Notes: generated by a model not told the origin, from the letters alone. Counted from the first letter of the stretch, positions 27,884 to 36,234 are shown. The stretch: 64,000 nt of DNA from Streptomyces griseoaurantiacus (GCA_014656015.1 BNBP01000005.1:1-64000), one strand, 5' to 3'. Made by a program: numbers and translations.

Positions 27884-28285
27884 GTGACGCAGCAAAGCAT
27901 CGGAGACTTAGCGGCGAAAGCCGTCGGTACCGGTTCGGTGAGCGCCACTGAAGCCGAAAGGCAAGCAACAGGCCCTGCGGGAGTCGACAGACAGGAACTC
28001 GACCGGCAGGAAGTCGACCGGAGGGAAATCGATTCCCTCGATTCCCGCATCGTCCAGCTGATCCACGAACGTCACCACGTGTCCTCCCGCATCCAGCAGC
28101 GCCGCCGCCGCGAGGGCGGCCCGCGCACCGTGCTGAAGCGCGAGATGGTCGTCATCGACCGCTACCGCCAGGGCCTCGGTCCCGAGGGCACCGCGCTGGC
28201 GACCGCCATCCTGAGACTGTGTCGCGGGCCGGCCCCCGAGGCCCCCGGGGCCGCGAACGCCGAGCGCGGTGAGCCGGGCACGTGA
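27884..28285 (+). CDS. Chorismate mutase, AroQ type
   Basis: All-alpha chorismate mutase of 133 residues, converting chorismate to prephenate. After a charged N-terminal extension come the family helices: IDSLDSRIVQLIHERHHVSSRIQQRRRREGGPR, then REMVVIDRYRQGLGPEGTALATAILRLCRG. Arg replaces the usual catalytic Lys in the first helix turn, as in other actinobacterial members. The second GTG is chosen because GAAGGAG lies 9 bases upstream. Its TGA overlaps the GTG of the next gene (GTGA). It heads a cluster with a prephenate decarboxylase and so probably supplies prephenate to it. Confidence 0.88.
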   Translation: MTQQSIGDLAAKAVGTGSVSATEAERQATGPAGVDRQELDRQEVDRREIDSLDSRIVQLIHERHHVSSRIQQRRRREGGPRTVLKREMVVIDRYRQGLGPEGTALATAILRLCRGPAPEAPGAANAERGEPGT

Positions 28286-29214
28286 CAGAGGTGCACGCCG
28301 CGTCCCGCCGCTCGGCCCCTTCCCGCCGCCGCACCACCCACCCCGCCCCTGCCGCCCCGTTCCGCCTGGGGGACATCTCCTTCCTGAACTGTGCCCCGCT
28401 GCGCTGGGGACTGCGGCACGGCGGCGCCCGCGAACAGTTCGCCCTGGCCTCCGGACCGCCGGAATGGCTGGCCGAGGAACTCCTGGCGGGACGGCTCGAC
28501 GCCGGCCCCGTCAGCCTCGTCCGCTATCTGCGGCACCCGGACGCCTGGGAACTGCTGCCCGGCGGCCTCGCCGTCGGCAGCGACGGCCCGGTGCGCTCCT
28601 GCCACCTCGTCTCCCGGGCCCCGCTCGGGGAACTCGACGGGGCCGTCGTCGCCCTGTCGCGGACCAGCCGGACCACGACGCTGCTGGCCCGCATCCTGCT
28701 CGAGGACGCCCTCGGCGTCCGGCCGGAGTACCGCCCGGCGCCGCAGCACCTCGACTCGATGCTGGCCACCGCGGACGCGGCGGTCCTGATAGGCGACGAG
28801 GCGCTGCGGCTGCACGCCCGGCCGCCGGCCGGGCTGCGCGTCCAGGACACCGGCGCGCTCTGGCGCGAATGGACCGGACTGCCCATGGTCTTCGCCGTCT
28901 GGGTGGTGCGCCGCGAGGTCGCGCGCGAGCGGCCCGAGCGGGTGCGGGCGATCTCCGCGGCCCTCGCCGAGGCGGCCGCGCTGGCCCGGGCGCACCCGGC
29001 GGCGGTGGCCCGTGCCGCGGCAGCCGAGTCCGCCCGGGGTTCGGGCGGCCCGCTGTCCGAGGACGTGCTCCTCGACTACTACCGCGTACTCGACTATTCC
29101 CTGGGCGCGCGGCAGCTCGCCGCCGTGCGCGAGTTCGCACACCGTGCCGCCGCCCGCGGCGAGGTCCCCCTCGCGGACCCGCCCCCACCCACCGCACCAG
29201 GAGGACATCCGTGA
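28282..29214 (+). CDS. MqnA-type chorismate dehydratase homologue
   Basis: Periplasmic-binding-protein-fold enzyme of the MqnA family, 310 residues after a basic extension. MqnA converts chorismate to 3-(1-carboxyvinyloxy)benzoate in the futalosine route to menaquinone. Family segments are intact: LGDISFLNCAPLRWGL, ALSRTSRTTTLLARILLEDALG, AAVLIGDEALRL and LWREWTGLPMVFAVWV. The rest of the futalosine pathway is not here, so this copy probably serves the surrounding cluster. It is coupled at both ends by 4-base overlaps with the chorismate mutase and the Dabb gene. Whether it acts on chorismate or a related cyclohexadienol is open. Confidence 0.85.
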   Translation: MTEVHAASRRSAPSRRRTTHPAPAAPFRLGDISFLNCAPLRWGLRHGGAREQFALASGPPEWLAEELLAGRLDAGPVSLVRYLRHPDAWELLPGGLAVGSDGPVRSCHLVSRAPLGELDGAVVALSRTSRTTTLLARILLEDALGVRPEYRPAPQHLDSMLATADAAVLIGDEALRLHARPPAGLRVQDTGALWREWTGLPMVFAVWVVRREVARERPERVRAISAALAEAAALARAHPAAVARAAAAESARGSGGPLSEDVLLDYYRVLDYSLGARQLAAVREFAHRAAARGEVPLADPPPPTAPGGHP

Positions 29215-29504
29215 TCCGCCACTACGTGCTGTTCAAGTTCAAGCCCGGTGTCTCCTGGGACGACCCGAGGGCCCAGGAGGCGGAGCGGACCGCCGCCAAG
29301 GTGGGCGGCGAGGTGCCGGAACTCAGGGAATGGACCGTCGGCCGCAACAAATCCACCCGGCCGATCGCATACGATTTCGTCGTCGTCGGCCTGCTGGACG
29401 ACATGGACGCCGTGGAGCGCTATTTGGTGCATCCGTTCCACCAGCAGGCCATCAGCGCCTGGCGGGAGATCAGCGACTGGGTGATCGCGGATGTCGAGGA
29501 ATGA
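29211..29504 (+). CDS. Dabb-fold (stress-responsive A/B barrel) protein
   Basis: Small dimeric alpha/beta-barrel protein of 97 residues. IRHYVLFKFKPGVSW at the start and YDFVVVGLLDDMDAVERYLVHPFHQQA in the middle are typical of the Dabb family. Members range from stress proteins to cyclases, for example the plant olivetolic acid cyclase, so in this cluster it could guide a cyclisation or dehydration. The GTG start has GGAGGA upstream and overlaps the MqnA stop, which implies co-translation. Confidence 0.85.
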   Translation: MIRHYVLFKFKPGVSWDDPRAQEAERTAAKVGGEVPELREWTVGRNKSTRPIAYDFVVVGLLDDMDAVERYLVHPFHQQAISAWREISDWVIADVEE

Positions 29505-29658
29505 CCTCCGGGGTGACCATCGGGTGAACTTCCGGACGAACTTCCGGTCGGTCCCCCTGATTACCTCGACAATCGCTCCGCGTTACCCACGTGCGGCCTT
29601 TCCGTGAGATAAGTCCGCGTTTCGGTACATGTAACTGAGATCAAGGAATGGGGAACCC

Positions 29659-30075
29659 GTGGGGTACCAATTCGAGAAGTGTGCCATTGTCGTCGACAAG
29701 GACCTTCCCGCGGGACTGGCGATGAACACCGTGGCGGCGCTCGCCCTGTCCGTCGGCAAGTTCACCGACGGCATCGTCGGCGACGACGTCAAGGACGCCG
29801 ACGGCCGGCTGCACACCGGGATCACCTCGATCCCGCTGCCCGTGCTCAAGGCGGACGCCGAGGAACTGCGCGGCGTGGCGCTGAGGGCGGTGGGCGCGAG
29901 CGACGTCTTCGTCGTCGACTTCACCTCGGTGGCACAGTCCTCGCGCTCGTACGAGGAGTACACGCGCCGCACCGCCGAGATCCCCACCGGTGAACTCCCC
30001 TACATCGGCATGGCGGTCTGCGGCAGCAGGAAGGCGGTGGACAAGATCACCGGAAGCCTGCCGCTGTACCGCTGA
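29659..30075 (+). CDS. DUF2000 protein
   Basis: A 138-residue protein matching DUF2000 by pattern (KCAIVVDKDLPAGLAMNTVAALALSVGKF at the start, RSYEEYTRRTA and IGMAVCGSRKAVDKITGSLPLYR at the end). The family fold is reported to resemble Pth2-type peptidyl-tRNA hydrolases, and its function is unknown. The GTG start is weakly supported: GGGGA is close and AAGGA is 12 bases upstream. It is separated from the Dabb gene by 154 A/T-richer bases that could carry a second promoter, and is followed by a hairpin. Confidence 0.78.
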   Translation: MGYQFEKCAIVVDKDLPAGLAMNTVAALALSVGKFTDGIVGDDVKDADGRLHTGITSIPLPVLKADAEELRGVALRAVGASDVFVVDFTSVAQSSRSYEEYTRRTAEIPTGELPYIGMAVCGSRKAVDKITGSLPLYR

Positions 30076-30381
30076 CGCGGGGGCCCCGTCCGTCCCTCCG
30101 ACGACCGGGGCCCGCCCCCCCGCCACCGCCCCTGACATCCCGCTGACACCCGCCACCGCCCGGACGGGGCCCGCCCCACCGCGCCCCGTCCGGGCCGGTG
30201 ACCCCTGCCCGGACGCCGGCCCGAGGGCCCCTCCGGCCCGCCCGTGACCCCGCACCCTCACCACGACCGGCGCCGGCCGGGCCGGCCGGTACCCCCTGCC
30301 CGCGAACGGGCCGGCACCCGCTTTCGCGGGCCCCCGCGGCACCACCGCACACCCGCACGCGAACGATCACCGGAGGAAGGC
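30076..30381. other. 306-base gap rich in inverted repeats
   Basis: No gene is evident. It holds a hairpin with 8-bp arms (GGGCCCCG, 30081-30088 with 30106-30113) that may terminate the DUF2000 transcript, and a second one (GCCCGCGAA, 30298-30306 with 30323-30331) shortly before the ligase gene. The sequence is extremely C/G-rich, so a promoter cannot be called by eye. Confidence 0.5.
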
Positions 30382-31806
30382 ATGTTCACAGTCTTCGACG
30401 ACGAACTCGACCGCACCGCCCGCGAGATACGCGACCGCCACCGTTCCTTCGCGGCCGGCCGGTGGACGGGGCAGGACCTGGAGTCCCACCAGCTCGACGC
30501 GTTCCGCGCCACGCTGGAGTACGTCAAGAAGCACTCCGTCTTCTACGGCCGCCACCTGGCGGACGTGGACCCCGCGTCGATCACCTCGACGAGGCCCGAG
30601 CAGCTCGCCACCGTCCCGTTCACCACCAAGGACCACCTGCGGCAGGAGTTCGCCGACGTCCTGTCGCTGCCGATGCACAAGGCGTGGATCTTCTACGAGA
30701 CCACCGGCACCACCGGCCGCAGCACGCCCTGCCCGCGCGACAACACCGACTCCCTGCACAACAACACGGCCCTGACCGTGTACTACGACACGATCTTCCG
30801 GCAGTACGGCGACGAGCAGATCATCGGCGTCTCCGGCCCGACCGAGCTGCACGCCTTCGGCGACACCTTCGGCGAGGTGTGCCGCAACCTCGGGCACGCC
30901 GTGGCCAAGATGTGGCCGCACTCCCCGATGGTCGGTTTCGACCGCGCCCTGGAGACCCTGCGCGAGCTGCGTGCCACCGGACTGTTCAGCACCCCCGGCA
31001 TGGCCCTCACCCTCGCCAAGAAGGCCCGCGCCGCCGGCCTGGACCCGAGGCGCGACTTCCGCCTCGACGTCATCATGTGCACCGGTGAACTCGCCTCGCC
31101 CAGCCTGCTGGAGAACATCGGCGAGGTCTGGGGCGCCCGTGTGTACAACGCGCTGTACGCCTCCCAGGAGGCCTCCGTGATGGGGGCGGCAGGCCGCGAC
31201 GGAGCCCTCTACACGGCCCCGCTGCTCAACCTGTACGAGGTCATCGACCCCGACACCGGGGCGGCCGTCGAGCCGGGGGCGGACGGCGTGCGCACCGGCG
31301 AGCTGGTCGTCACCTCCCTCTACCAGGGCAGCAAGCCCCTCGTGCGCTACCGCACCGGCGACCTGGTCCGGCTCACCCCGCCCGCCGAGGGCCGGGTGCT
31401 GCCCGCGCCCACCCTGGAAGTGCTCGGCCGCACCCGCGACACCCTGACCATCGGCGGCCGGAGCATCAGCGGCTACGACCTCGAGGAGCTGGTGCTCACC
31501 CACCCGCGCGGCTACCTGGACTACCAGGTCGTCATCGACGCCGTGGACGGCCGCGACGAGCTGACCCTGCGGCTGGAACTCCCCGAGGACCGAACCGGCC
31601 TGCGCCTCGACGAGGAGGAGATCGCCCGCGCCGTGGACGAGCGGCTCGGGGTGCCGCTGCGCTTCGAGTACGGCCCGCTCGGCAGCGTCACCACCACCGG
31701 CGCGATGGTCAGCTGGAAGGCCGCCCGGGTGGAGGACCGCCGGCCGGCGGCCCCCGACGAGGAGCGGGCGGCCGCGCTCGCCGTCGCCGGCGGGAGGGCC
31801 CAGTGA
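30382..31806 (+). CDS. Adenylate-forming ligase (phenylacetate-CoA ligase/PaaK-like)
   Basis: ANL-superfamily acid-activating enzyme, 474 residues. The ATP-binding P-loop is FYETTGTTGRSTP near residue 105; KPLVRYRTGDLVRL carries the adenylate-binding Tyr/Asp and GGRSISGYDLEELVL is the PaaK-type C-terminal hinge. No carrier domain is fused. It should activate a carboxylic acid, possibly aromatic or cyclohexadienyl, as an AMP ester for transfer to CoA, a carrier or an amine. The ATG has GGAGGAAGG upstream. Its stop overlaps the next gene's GTG (GTGA). Confidence 0.87.
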   Translation: MFTVFDDELDRTAREIRDRHRSFAAGRWTGQDLESHQLDAFRATLEYVKKHSVFYGRHLADVDPASITSTRPEQLATVPFTTKDHLRQEFADVLSLPMHKAWIFYETTGTTGRSTPCPRDNTDSLHNNTALTVYYDTIFRQYGDEQIIGVSGPTELHAFGDTFGEVCRNLGHAVAKMWPHSPMVGFDRALETLRELRATGLFSTPGMALTLAKKARAAGLDPRRDFRLDVIMCTGELASPSLLENIGEVWGARVYNALYASQEASVMGAAGRDGALYTAPLLNLYEVIDPDTGAAVEPGADGVRTGELVVTSLYQGSKPLVRYRTGDLVRLTPPAEGRVLPAPTLEVLGRTRDTLTIGGRSISGYDLEELVLTHPRGYLDYQVVIDAVDGRDELTLRLELPEDRTGLRLDEEEIARAVDERLGVPLRFEYGPLGSVTTTGAMVSWKAARVEDRRPAAPDEERAAALAVAGGRAQ

Positions 31807-32804
31807 CCGTCACCCAGGACGGCGTCCCGGCACGGGACACCAAGGCGCCGCAGGCCACACCGGCGGCGGGCTCGCCCGCCGTCTCCCCGCTCGCCTACCA
31901 CGACGGCGAGTTCGTGCCCCTGGAGCGGGCCCTGCTGCCCGTGACCACCCAGGCCCTGCAGTACGGCACGGGCGTCTTCGAGGGCATCCGGGCCTACGCC
32001 CAGCGGGGCGGCGGTCTCGCGGTCTTCCGCGCCGAGGACCACTACCGGCGGCTGCTGCGCAGTTGCCGCACCCTGCGCATCGACCCCGGGCACACCGTCG
32101 AGGAGCTGTGCGCGCTCACGGCCGAACTGCTGCGGCGGATCGGCACGCAGGAGGACACCTACATCCGGCCGCTGGCCTACAAGCGGGCCCTGCTGCCCGG
32201 ACAGAAGCCGGGCGTCGGCCTCACCGGCGTCTCCGACGCGCTGTCCGTGAACGCCTTCCGGATGGGCTCGTACACCGACCCGGCCGGCATCCGCTGCACC
32301 ATCAGCTCCTGGCGCAGGCCCTCCTCCGACGCGCTGCCGGTGCGCGCCAAGGTCACCGGCGGCTACGTCAACAACGCGCTCGCCGTGGACGAGGCCCGCG
32401 CGGCCGGGTGCGAGGACGCCATCCTGCTCAACAGCCGAGGGCAGGTCGCCGAGGCCAGCACCTCCAACGTGTTCGCCGTCCTCCGCGGACGGCTGGTGAC
32501 CCCGCCGGTCACCGCCGACCTGCTGGAGGGCATCACCCGCGACACCGCGGTGACGCTCGCGGCCGACCTGCTGGACACCCCGACCGACTTCCGCGACCTG
32601 GGCCGGGACGAACTCATGGGCGCCGACGAGGTCTTCCTGACCGGCACCGGCACCGAGATCGTCCCGGTCACCGAGATCGCCGGCCGCCCCGTCGGGGAGG
32701 GCGTGCCCGGCCCGCTCAGCACCGCCCTGCGAGGCGCCTACCAGGACGTGGTGCGCGGCGGGGAACCCCGCTACGCCCACTGGCTCCACCCCTTGAACGC
32801 CTGA
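31803..32804 (+). CDS. Fold-type IV aminotransferase (branched-chain type)
   Basis: PLP transaminase of the IlvE family, 333 residues. The PLP lysine is K183 in RAKVTGGYVNNALA, with EASTSNVFAV and LTGTGTEIVPVTEI as further cofactor and substrate contacts. It can aminate hydrophobic 2-keto acids, so the keto acid from the neighbouring prephenate decarboxylase is a natural substrate candidate. The GTG start overlaps the ligase stop. The N-terminal 25 residues are a low-complexity extension. Confidence 0.9.
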   Translation: MTVTQDGVPARDTKAPQATPAAGSPAVSPLAYHDGEFVPLERALLPVTTQALQYGTGVFEGIRAYAQRGGGLAVFRAEDHYRRLLRSCRTLRIDPGHTVEELCALTAELLRRIGTQEDTYIRPLAYKRALLPGQKPGVGLTGVSDALSVNAFRMGSYTDPAGIRCTISSWRRPSSDALPVRAKVTGGYVNNALAVDEARAAGCEDAILLNSRGQVAEASTSNVFAVLRGRLVTPPVTADLLEGITRDTAVTLAADLLDTPTDFRDLGRDELMGADEVFLTGTGTEIVPVTEIAGRPVGEGVPGPLSTALRGAYQDVVRGGEPRYAHWLHPLNA

Positions 32805-32854
32805 CCGGCCACCCCGGTCGCGCACGAAGCGGCACCGTACCCAGGGAGGATCGC

Positions 32855-33448
32855 ATGACCACCGAGGCACCTGGCTGGATAGACACCGCACTCACCAACG
32901 GACCGGCCGTCACGTCCGTCGGCACGCTCGGGCCCACCGGCACCAGCAGCGAGCAGGCCGCGTTATACCTGTGGGCCCGGGGCGGGGACACCACCCCGGA
33001 CATCCGGCTGTACGAGACCTACGAGCAGGCGGGGGAAGCCCTGCGCGAAGACGCCGTCAGCCATCTCGTGGTGGCCAACGCCTACGCGGGCGTGCACAGC
33101 TTCTACATGGACCCAGGGCTCCGCCTCGTCGGCGCCTTCCTCTTCGACACCCCGCACTACGGCCTCGCGGCCGCCCCGGGGCACACCGTTCCGCGGCGGC
33201 CGGTGGTGGCCACCCACCCGGCGCCGGTCGCCCTCGTCGGCGAACTCCTGCCCGAGGGATACACGGTGGAGGAGATCCGCTTCGCGAACTCCACCAGCGC
33301 CGCCGCCGACCAGGCCCGCCGCCGGGAGACGGACCTGGCCCTGACCACCCAGCCCGCGGCCAAGCTGCACGAACTGCGGTTCATCTCCCGGACGCGTCCG
33401 ATCCGCATGCTGTGGTCGGTCTTCACCCGGGCCGATCCGGCGGCCTGA
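32855..33448 (+). CDS. BacA-type prephenate decarboxylase
   Basis: Non-aromatising prephenate decarboxylase, 197 residues, giving a dihydro-4-hydroxyphenylpyruvate. The identification rests on close resemblance to BacA of bacilysin synthesis as I remember it: VGTLGPTGTSSEQAA (BacA has VGTLGPEGTSSEYAA), FYMDPGLRL...FDTPHYGLA and NSTSAAADQARR, then MLWSVF at the end. The fold is that of the prephenate dehydratase catalytic domain, but the ACT regulatory domain is absent and the protein is as short as BacA. The ATG has GGGAGGA upstream. It sits in one operon with chorismate mutase and two aminotransferases. An ordinary prephenate dehydratase is the main alternative. Confidence 0.87.
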   Translation: MTTEAPGWIDTALTNGPAVTSVGTLGPTGTSSEQAALYLWARGGDTTPDIRLYETYEQAGEALREDAVSHLVVANAYAGVHSFYMDPGLRLVGAFLFDTPHYGLAAAPGHTVPRRPVVATHPAPVALVGELLPEGYTVEEIRFANSTSAAADQARRRETDLALTTQPAAKLHELRFISRTRPIRMLWSVFTRADPAA

Positions 33449-33522
33449 CGCGTACCCGGCCGGGACGGGGCGGGCCGCCCTCCGCGCTCCCCGTCCCGGC
33501 CGTCCCCCGCACGTCCCCGCCG

Positions 33523-33582
33523 GCCGGGATTCCGCCCGCCGAGGTTCCGCCCGCCGGGATTCCGCCCGCCGGGATTCCGTAC
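33523..33582 (+). repeat. Four tandem 15-bp repeats
   Basis: Head-to-tail copies of GCCGGGATTCCGCCC (one copy with two changes, the last with a changed end) fill the leader between the prephenate decarboxylase and ornithine-cyclodeaminase-like genes, ending just before the latter's AGGAAGG site. The purpose is unknown; simple slippage is possible. Confidence 0.85.
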
Positions 33583-33605
33583 GCCGAGGAAGGAAGAGCC
33601 CCGCC

Positions 33606-34592
33606 ATGCTTCTGATCGACCGCGCCACGGTGCGTCTGGTCTACCCCATGGAACGCGCCACCGAGGTCATGGCCGAGGCCATGCGCCGCTACAGCTCGGG
33701 CCTGGTCGACCAGCCGCTGCGCACCATCCTGCGACCGGAGCGCGACAGCGGGCTGCTCGGCACCATGCCGGGCTTCGTGGCCGGTGAGGAACTCAACGGC
33801 TACGGGCTCAAGGCCATGGTCCTCAAGCCGGAGAACCCGGCGCGCGGACTGGACCTGCACATCGGGGTCGTCATGGTCTTCGACCCGGAGACCGGCGCCC
33901 CGCTCGCCCTGATGGACGCGGGCGCCGTGACCGCCGTACGGACCGCCGCCGTCTCCGCGGTGGCCACCGACGCGCTGGCCCTGCCCGGGGCCGGCGACCT
34001 GGCGATCCTCGGCTCGGGGGTGCAGGCCCGCAGCCACCTGGAGGCCATGGCCGTGGTCCGCGAGCTGCGCCGGGTACGGGTGTGGAGCCGCACCCCGGCC
34101 CACGCCGAGAGCTACCGCGAATGGGCCGCGAAGGAGCCCGGCATCGAGGTGGAGGTCGTGGACACGCCCGCCGCCGCCCTGGCCGGGGCCGACCTCGTGT
34201 GCACCACGACCGCCGCAAGGGAGCCCCTCGTCGAGGCCGAGGCCCTCGCCCCGGGCGCCCATGTCAACGCCGCCGGCGCCTCCTTCGTCGACCACCGCGA
34301 GCTGTCGGCCGAGGCGGTGGCGCGGGCGGCGTTCTTCGTGGACAGCCGCCAGTCGGCGCTCGCGGAGTCCGGCGACCTGAAGGCACCCCTGGACGCCGGG
34401 ATGGTCGGCCCCGAGCACATCCTGGCCGAGCTGGGAGAGGTGCTCCTCGGCCGCCATCCCGGCCGTCGCGAGGAGCGGGAGATCACCGTCTACAAGTCGC
34501 TCGGGCTCGGGGTGCAGGACATCATGTCCGGTTTCGCGATCGCCGAGGCGGCCGCCGCCCAGGGCCTCGGTCTCGCCTGGAACCAGGACTGA
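33606..34592 (+). CDS. Ornithine cyclodeaminase/mu-crystallin family protein
   Basis: NAD(P)-dependent enzyme of 328 residues. Family features are GLKAMVLKPENP with the substrate-binding Lys, DAGAVTAVRTAAVSAVATDAL, the Rossmann motif LAILGSGVQARSHLEAM, and VNAAGASFVDHREL. Members include ornithine cyclodeaminase, alanine dehydrogenase, ketimine reductase and the SbnB-type amino-acid coupling enzyme, so the reaction cannot be fixed. In this cluster it could reduce a cyclic imine or couple amino acids. The ATG has AGGAAGG about 10 bases upstream. The gene lies 157 bases after the decarboxylase. Confidence 0.88.
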   Translation: MLLIDRATVRLVYPMERATEVMAEAMRRYSSGLVDQPLRTILRPERDSGLLGTMPGFVAGEELNGYGLKAMVLKPENPARGLDLHIGVVMVFDPETGAPLALMDAGAVTAVRTAAVSAVATDALALPGAGDLAILGSGVQARSHLEAMAVVRELRRVRVWSRTPAHAESYREWAAKEPGIEVEVVDTPAAALAGADLVCTTTAAREPLVEAEALAPGAHVNAAGASFVDHRELSAEAVARAAFFVDSRQSALAESGDLKAPLDAGMVGPEHILAELGEVLLGRHPGRREEREITVYKSLGLGVQDIMSGFAIAEAAAAQGLGLAWNQD

Positions 34593-34619
34593 AGAGATCC
34601 GGAAGGAAGCAGACTCGTC

Positions 34620-35732
34620 ATGAGCCCGACGACCACCGCGCACACCCCCACCGGCCCCGGCGCCGCCCCGGCGCCCCGGCCGGTCCTCGCCGGCATCCCG
34701 GCCTATGTGCCCAAGCCGCCGGCCCCGCCCGCCGAGGGCCCCTCCCACCGGCTGTTCCTCAACGAGAACCCCTACCCGCCGCTGCCCTCCGTGGCGGAGA
34801 CCCTCGCCCGGGCGGCGACGGAGGCCCACCTCTACCCGACCATCCAGCCCGAGCGGCTCACCCACGCCCTCGCCCGGCGGCTGGACGTGCCGCCCGCCCA
34901 CCTCGTCACCGGCCCCGGCTCGGTCGGCATCTACCAGCAGATCGGACAGGCCCTGCTGGAGCCGGGCGACGAGGTCGTCTACGCCTGGACCTCCTTCGAG
35001 GCGTATCCGATCGTGACGCGGATGGCGGGGGCCGTCCCGGTAGAGGTGCCGCTCGCCGGGGGCGTGCACGACCTGGACGCCATGGCGGCCGCCATCGGCC
35101 CCCGGACCAGGGCCGTCCTGCTCTGCGAGCCCAACAACCCCACCGGCACCGCCGTCGGCGCCGCCCGGCTGGAGCGCTTCCTCGACCGGGTGCCCGGCGA
35201 CGTCCTGGTCGTGCTCGACGAGGCCTACTTCGAGTTCCACCGGTCTCCGGACGCCGCCGACGGCGTCGCGCTGTACCGCGAGCGGCCCAACCTCGTGACG
35301 CTGCGCACCTTCTCCAAGGCGTACGGGCTGGCCGGGATGCGCGTGGGGTACGCCGTCGCCCAGGCCCCGATCGCCGAGGCACTGCGCAAGTGCGCCGTGC
35401 CGTGCGGGGTGGGACGGCTCGCCGAGGAGGCGGCGCTCACCGCGCTGGAGGTGGAGGGCGAACTCCTTCAGCGGGTGGAGCGGATCGTCGCGGAGCGGGA
35501 GCGCACCCGCGAGGCGCTGCTCGGACTGGGCTGGGAGGTGCTGCCCAGCGAGACCAACTTCCTGTGGCTGCCGGCCGGTCGGGACGCGGAGCGGGTGGCG
35601 GCCGGGTGGGAGCGGCGCGGCCTGCTGGTGCGGGCCTTCCCGGACGAGGGCCTGCGGGTGACCGTGGGCACCCCGGAGGCGAACGACCTGCTGCTCACGG
35701 CGGCCAAGGAGACGGTGCCGCCGGCCCGGTGA
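34620..35732 (+). CDS. HisC-type PLP aminotransferase
   Basis: Fold-type I aminotransferase of the histidinol-phosphate group, 370 residues. The PLP lysine is K233 in RTFSKAYGLAGMRVGYA, with CEPNNPTGTAV binding the cofactor and the N-terminal LNENPYPPLPS recognisable. This family transaminates aromatic and imidazole keto acids, so it may work with or instead of the fold-IV enzyme on the cyclohexadienyl keto acid. It starts 27 bases after the cyclodeaminase-like gene, with GGAAGGAAG upstream, and ends 27 bases from the convergent Lrp gene. Confidence 0.9.
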   Translation: MSPTTTAHTPTGPGAAPAPRPVLAGIPAYVPKPPAPPAEGPSHRLFLNENPYPPLPSVAETLARAATEAHLYPTIQPERLTHALARRLDVPPAHLVTGPGSVGIYQQIGQALLEPGDEVVYAWTSFEAYPIVTRMAGAVPVEVPLAGGVHDLDAMAAAIGPRTRAVLLCEPNNPTGTAVGAARLERFLDRVPGDVLVVLDEAYFEFHRSPDAADGVALYRERPNLVTLRTFSKAYGLAGMRVGYAVAQAPIAEALRKCAVPCGVGRLAEEAALTALEVEGELLQRVERIVAERERTREALLGLGWEVLPSETNFLWLPAGRDAERVAAGWERRGLLVRAFPDEGLRVTVGTPEANDLLLTAAKETVPPAR

Positions 35733-35759
35733 CCGCGGCCCGCTCCCGGGCCGGCCGTC

Positions 35760-36212
35760 TCAGGCCGGCCCGACGACCTTCTTGCGCATGTGCCCGTAGA
35801 CCACCGAGGTGCGCACGTCGGCCAGTTCCGGACGCTTGGTCAGCTTGTCCAGGACCACCGCGTGCAGATGGTCGGTGTCGCGCACGGCGACGTGGATCAG
35901 GAAGTCGTCGTTGCCGGTGAGCACGAAGAGCGAGATCACCTCGGGCATCCCCTCCAGGAAGGTCTGGAACGCCTCGATCACCGCGCGCGTCGGAGGGCGG
36001 ACCCGGACCGCGATCACGGCCTGCAGCCCGCGGCCGATCGCGGCGAGGTCCGCCTCCGCGTGGAACCCGGTCAGGATGCCGCGCTCGCGCAGCGACCGGA
36101 TCCGCTCCAGACAGGTCGAGGGGGCGATGCCGAGGGCCTGGGCCATGTCCCGGTTGGTGCGCCGACCGTCCTCCTGCAGCATCCGCACCAGTGCCGAATC
36201 TAGTTCGTCCAT
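35760..36212 (-). CDS. Lrp/AsnC-family regulator
   Basis: Amino-acid-responsive regulator of 150 residues. The N-terminal helix-turn-helix (RTNRDMAQALGIAPSTCLERIRSLRERGILTGFHAEAD) is followed by an RAM ligand-binding domain (GLQAVIAVRVRPPTRAVIEAFQ, LTGNDDFLIHVAVRD). It is divergent from the EamA transporter gene and convergent with the cluster's last enzyme gene. Lrp proteins next to exporters usually sense the exported amino acid, which fits an amino-acid product. A perfect palindrome lies 23 bases upstream of its start. Confidence 0.93.
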   Translation of the reverse strand: MDELDSALVRMLQEDGRRTNRDMAQALGIAPSTCLERIRSLRERGILTGFHAEADLAAIGRGLQAVIAVRVRPPTRAVIEAFQTFLEGMPEVISLFVLTGNDDFLIHVAVRDTDHLHAVVLDKLTKRPELADVRTSVVYGHMRKKVVGPA

Positions 36213-36234
36213 GCACGCCTCACTCTGCCCGGTA

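Noticed and set aside
30198..31088. Arg/Pro-rich frame overlapping the ligase gene
   Set aside because: An out-of-frame shadow; the 30382 frame has the ribosome site and adenylation motifs.
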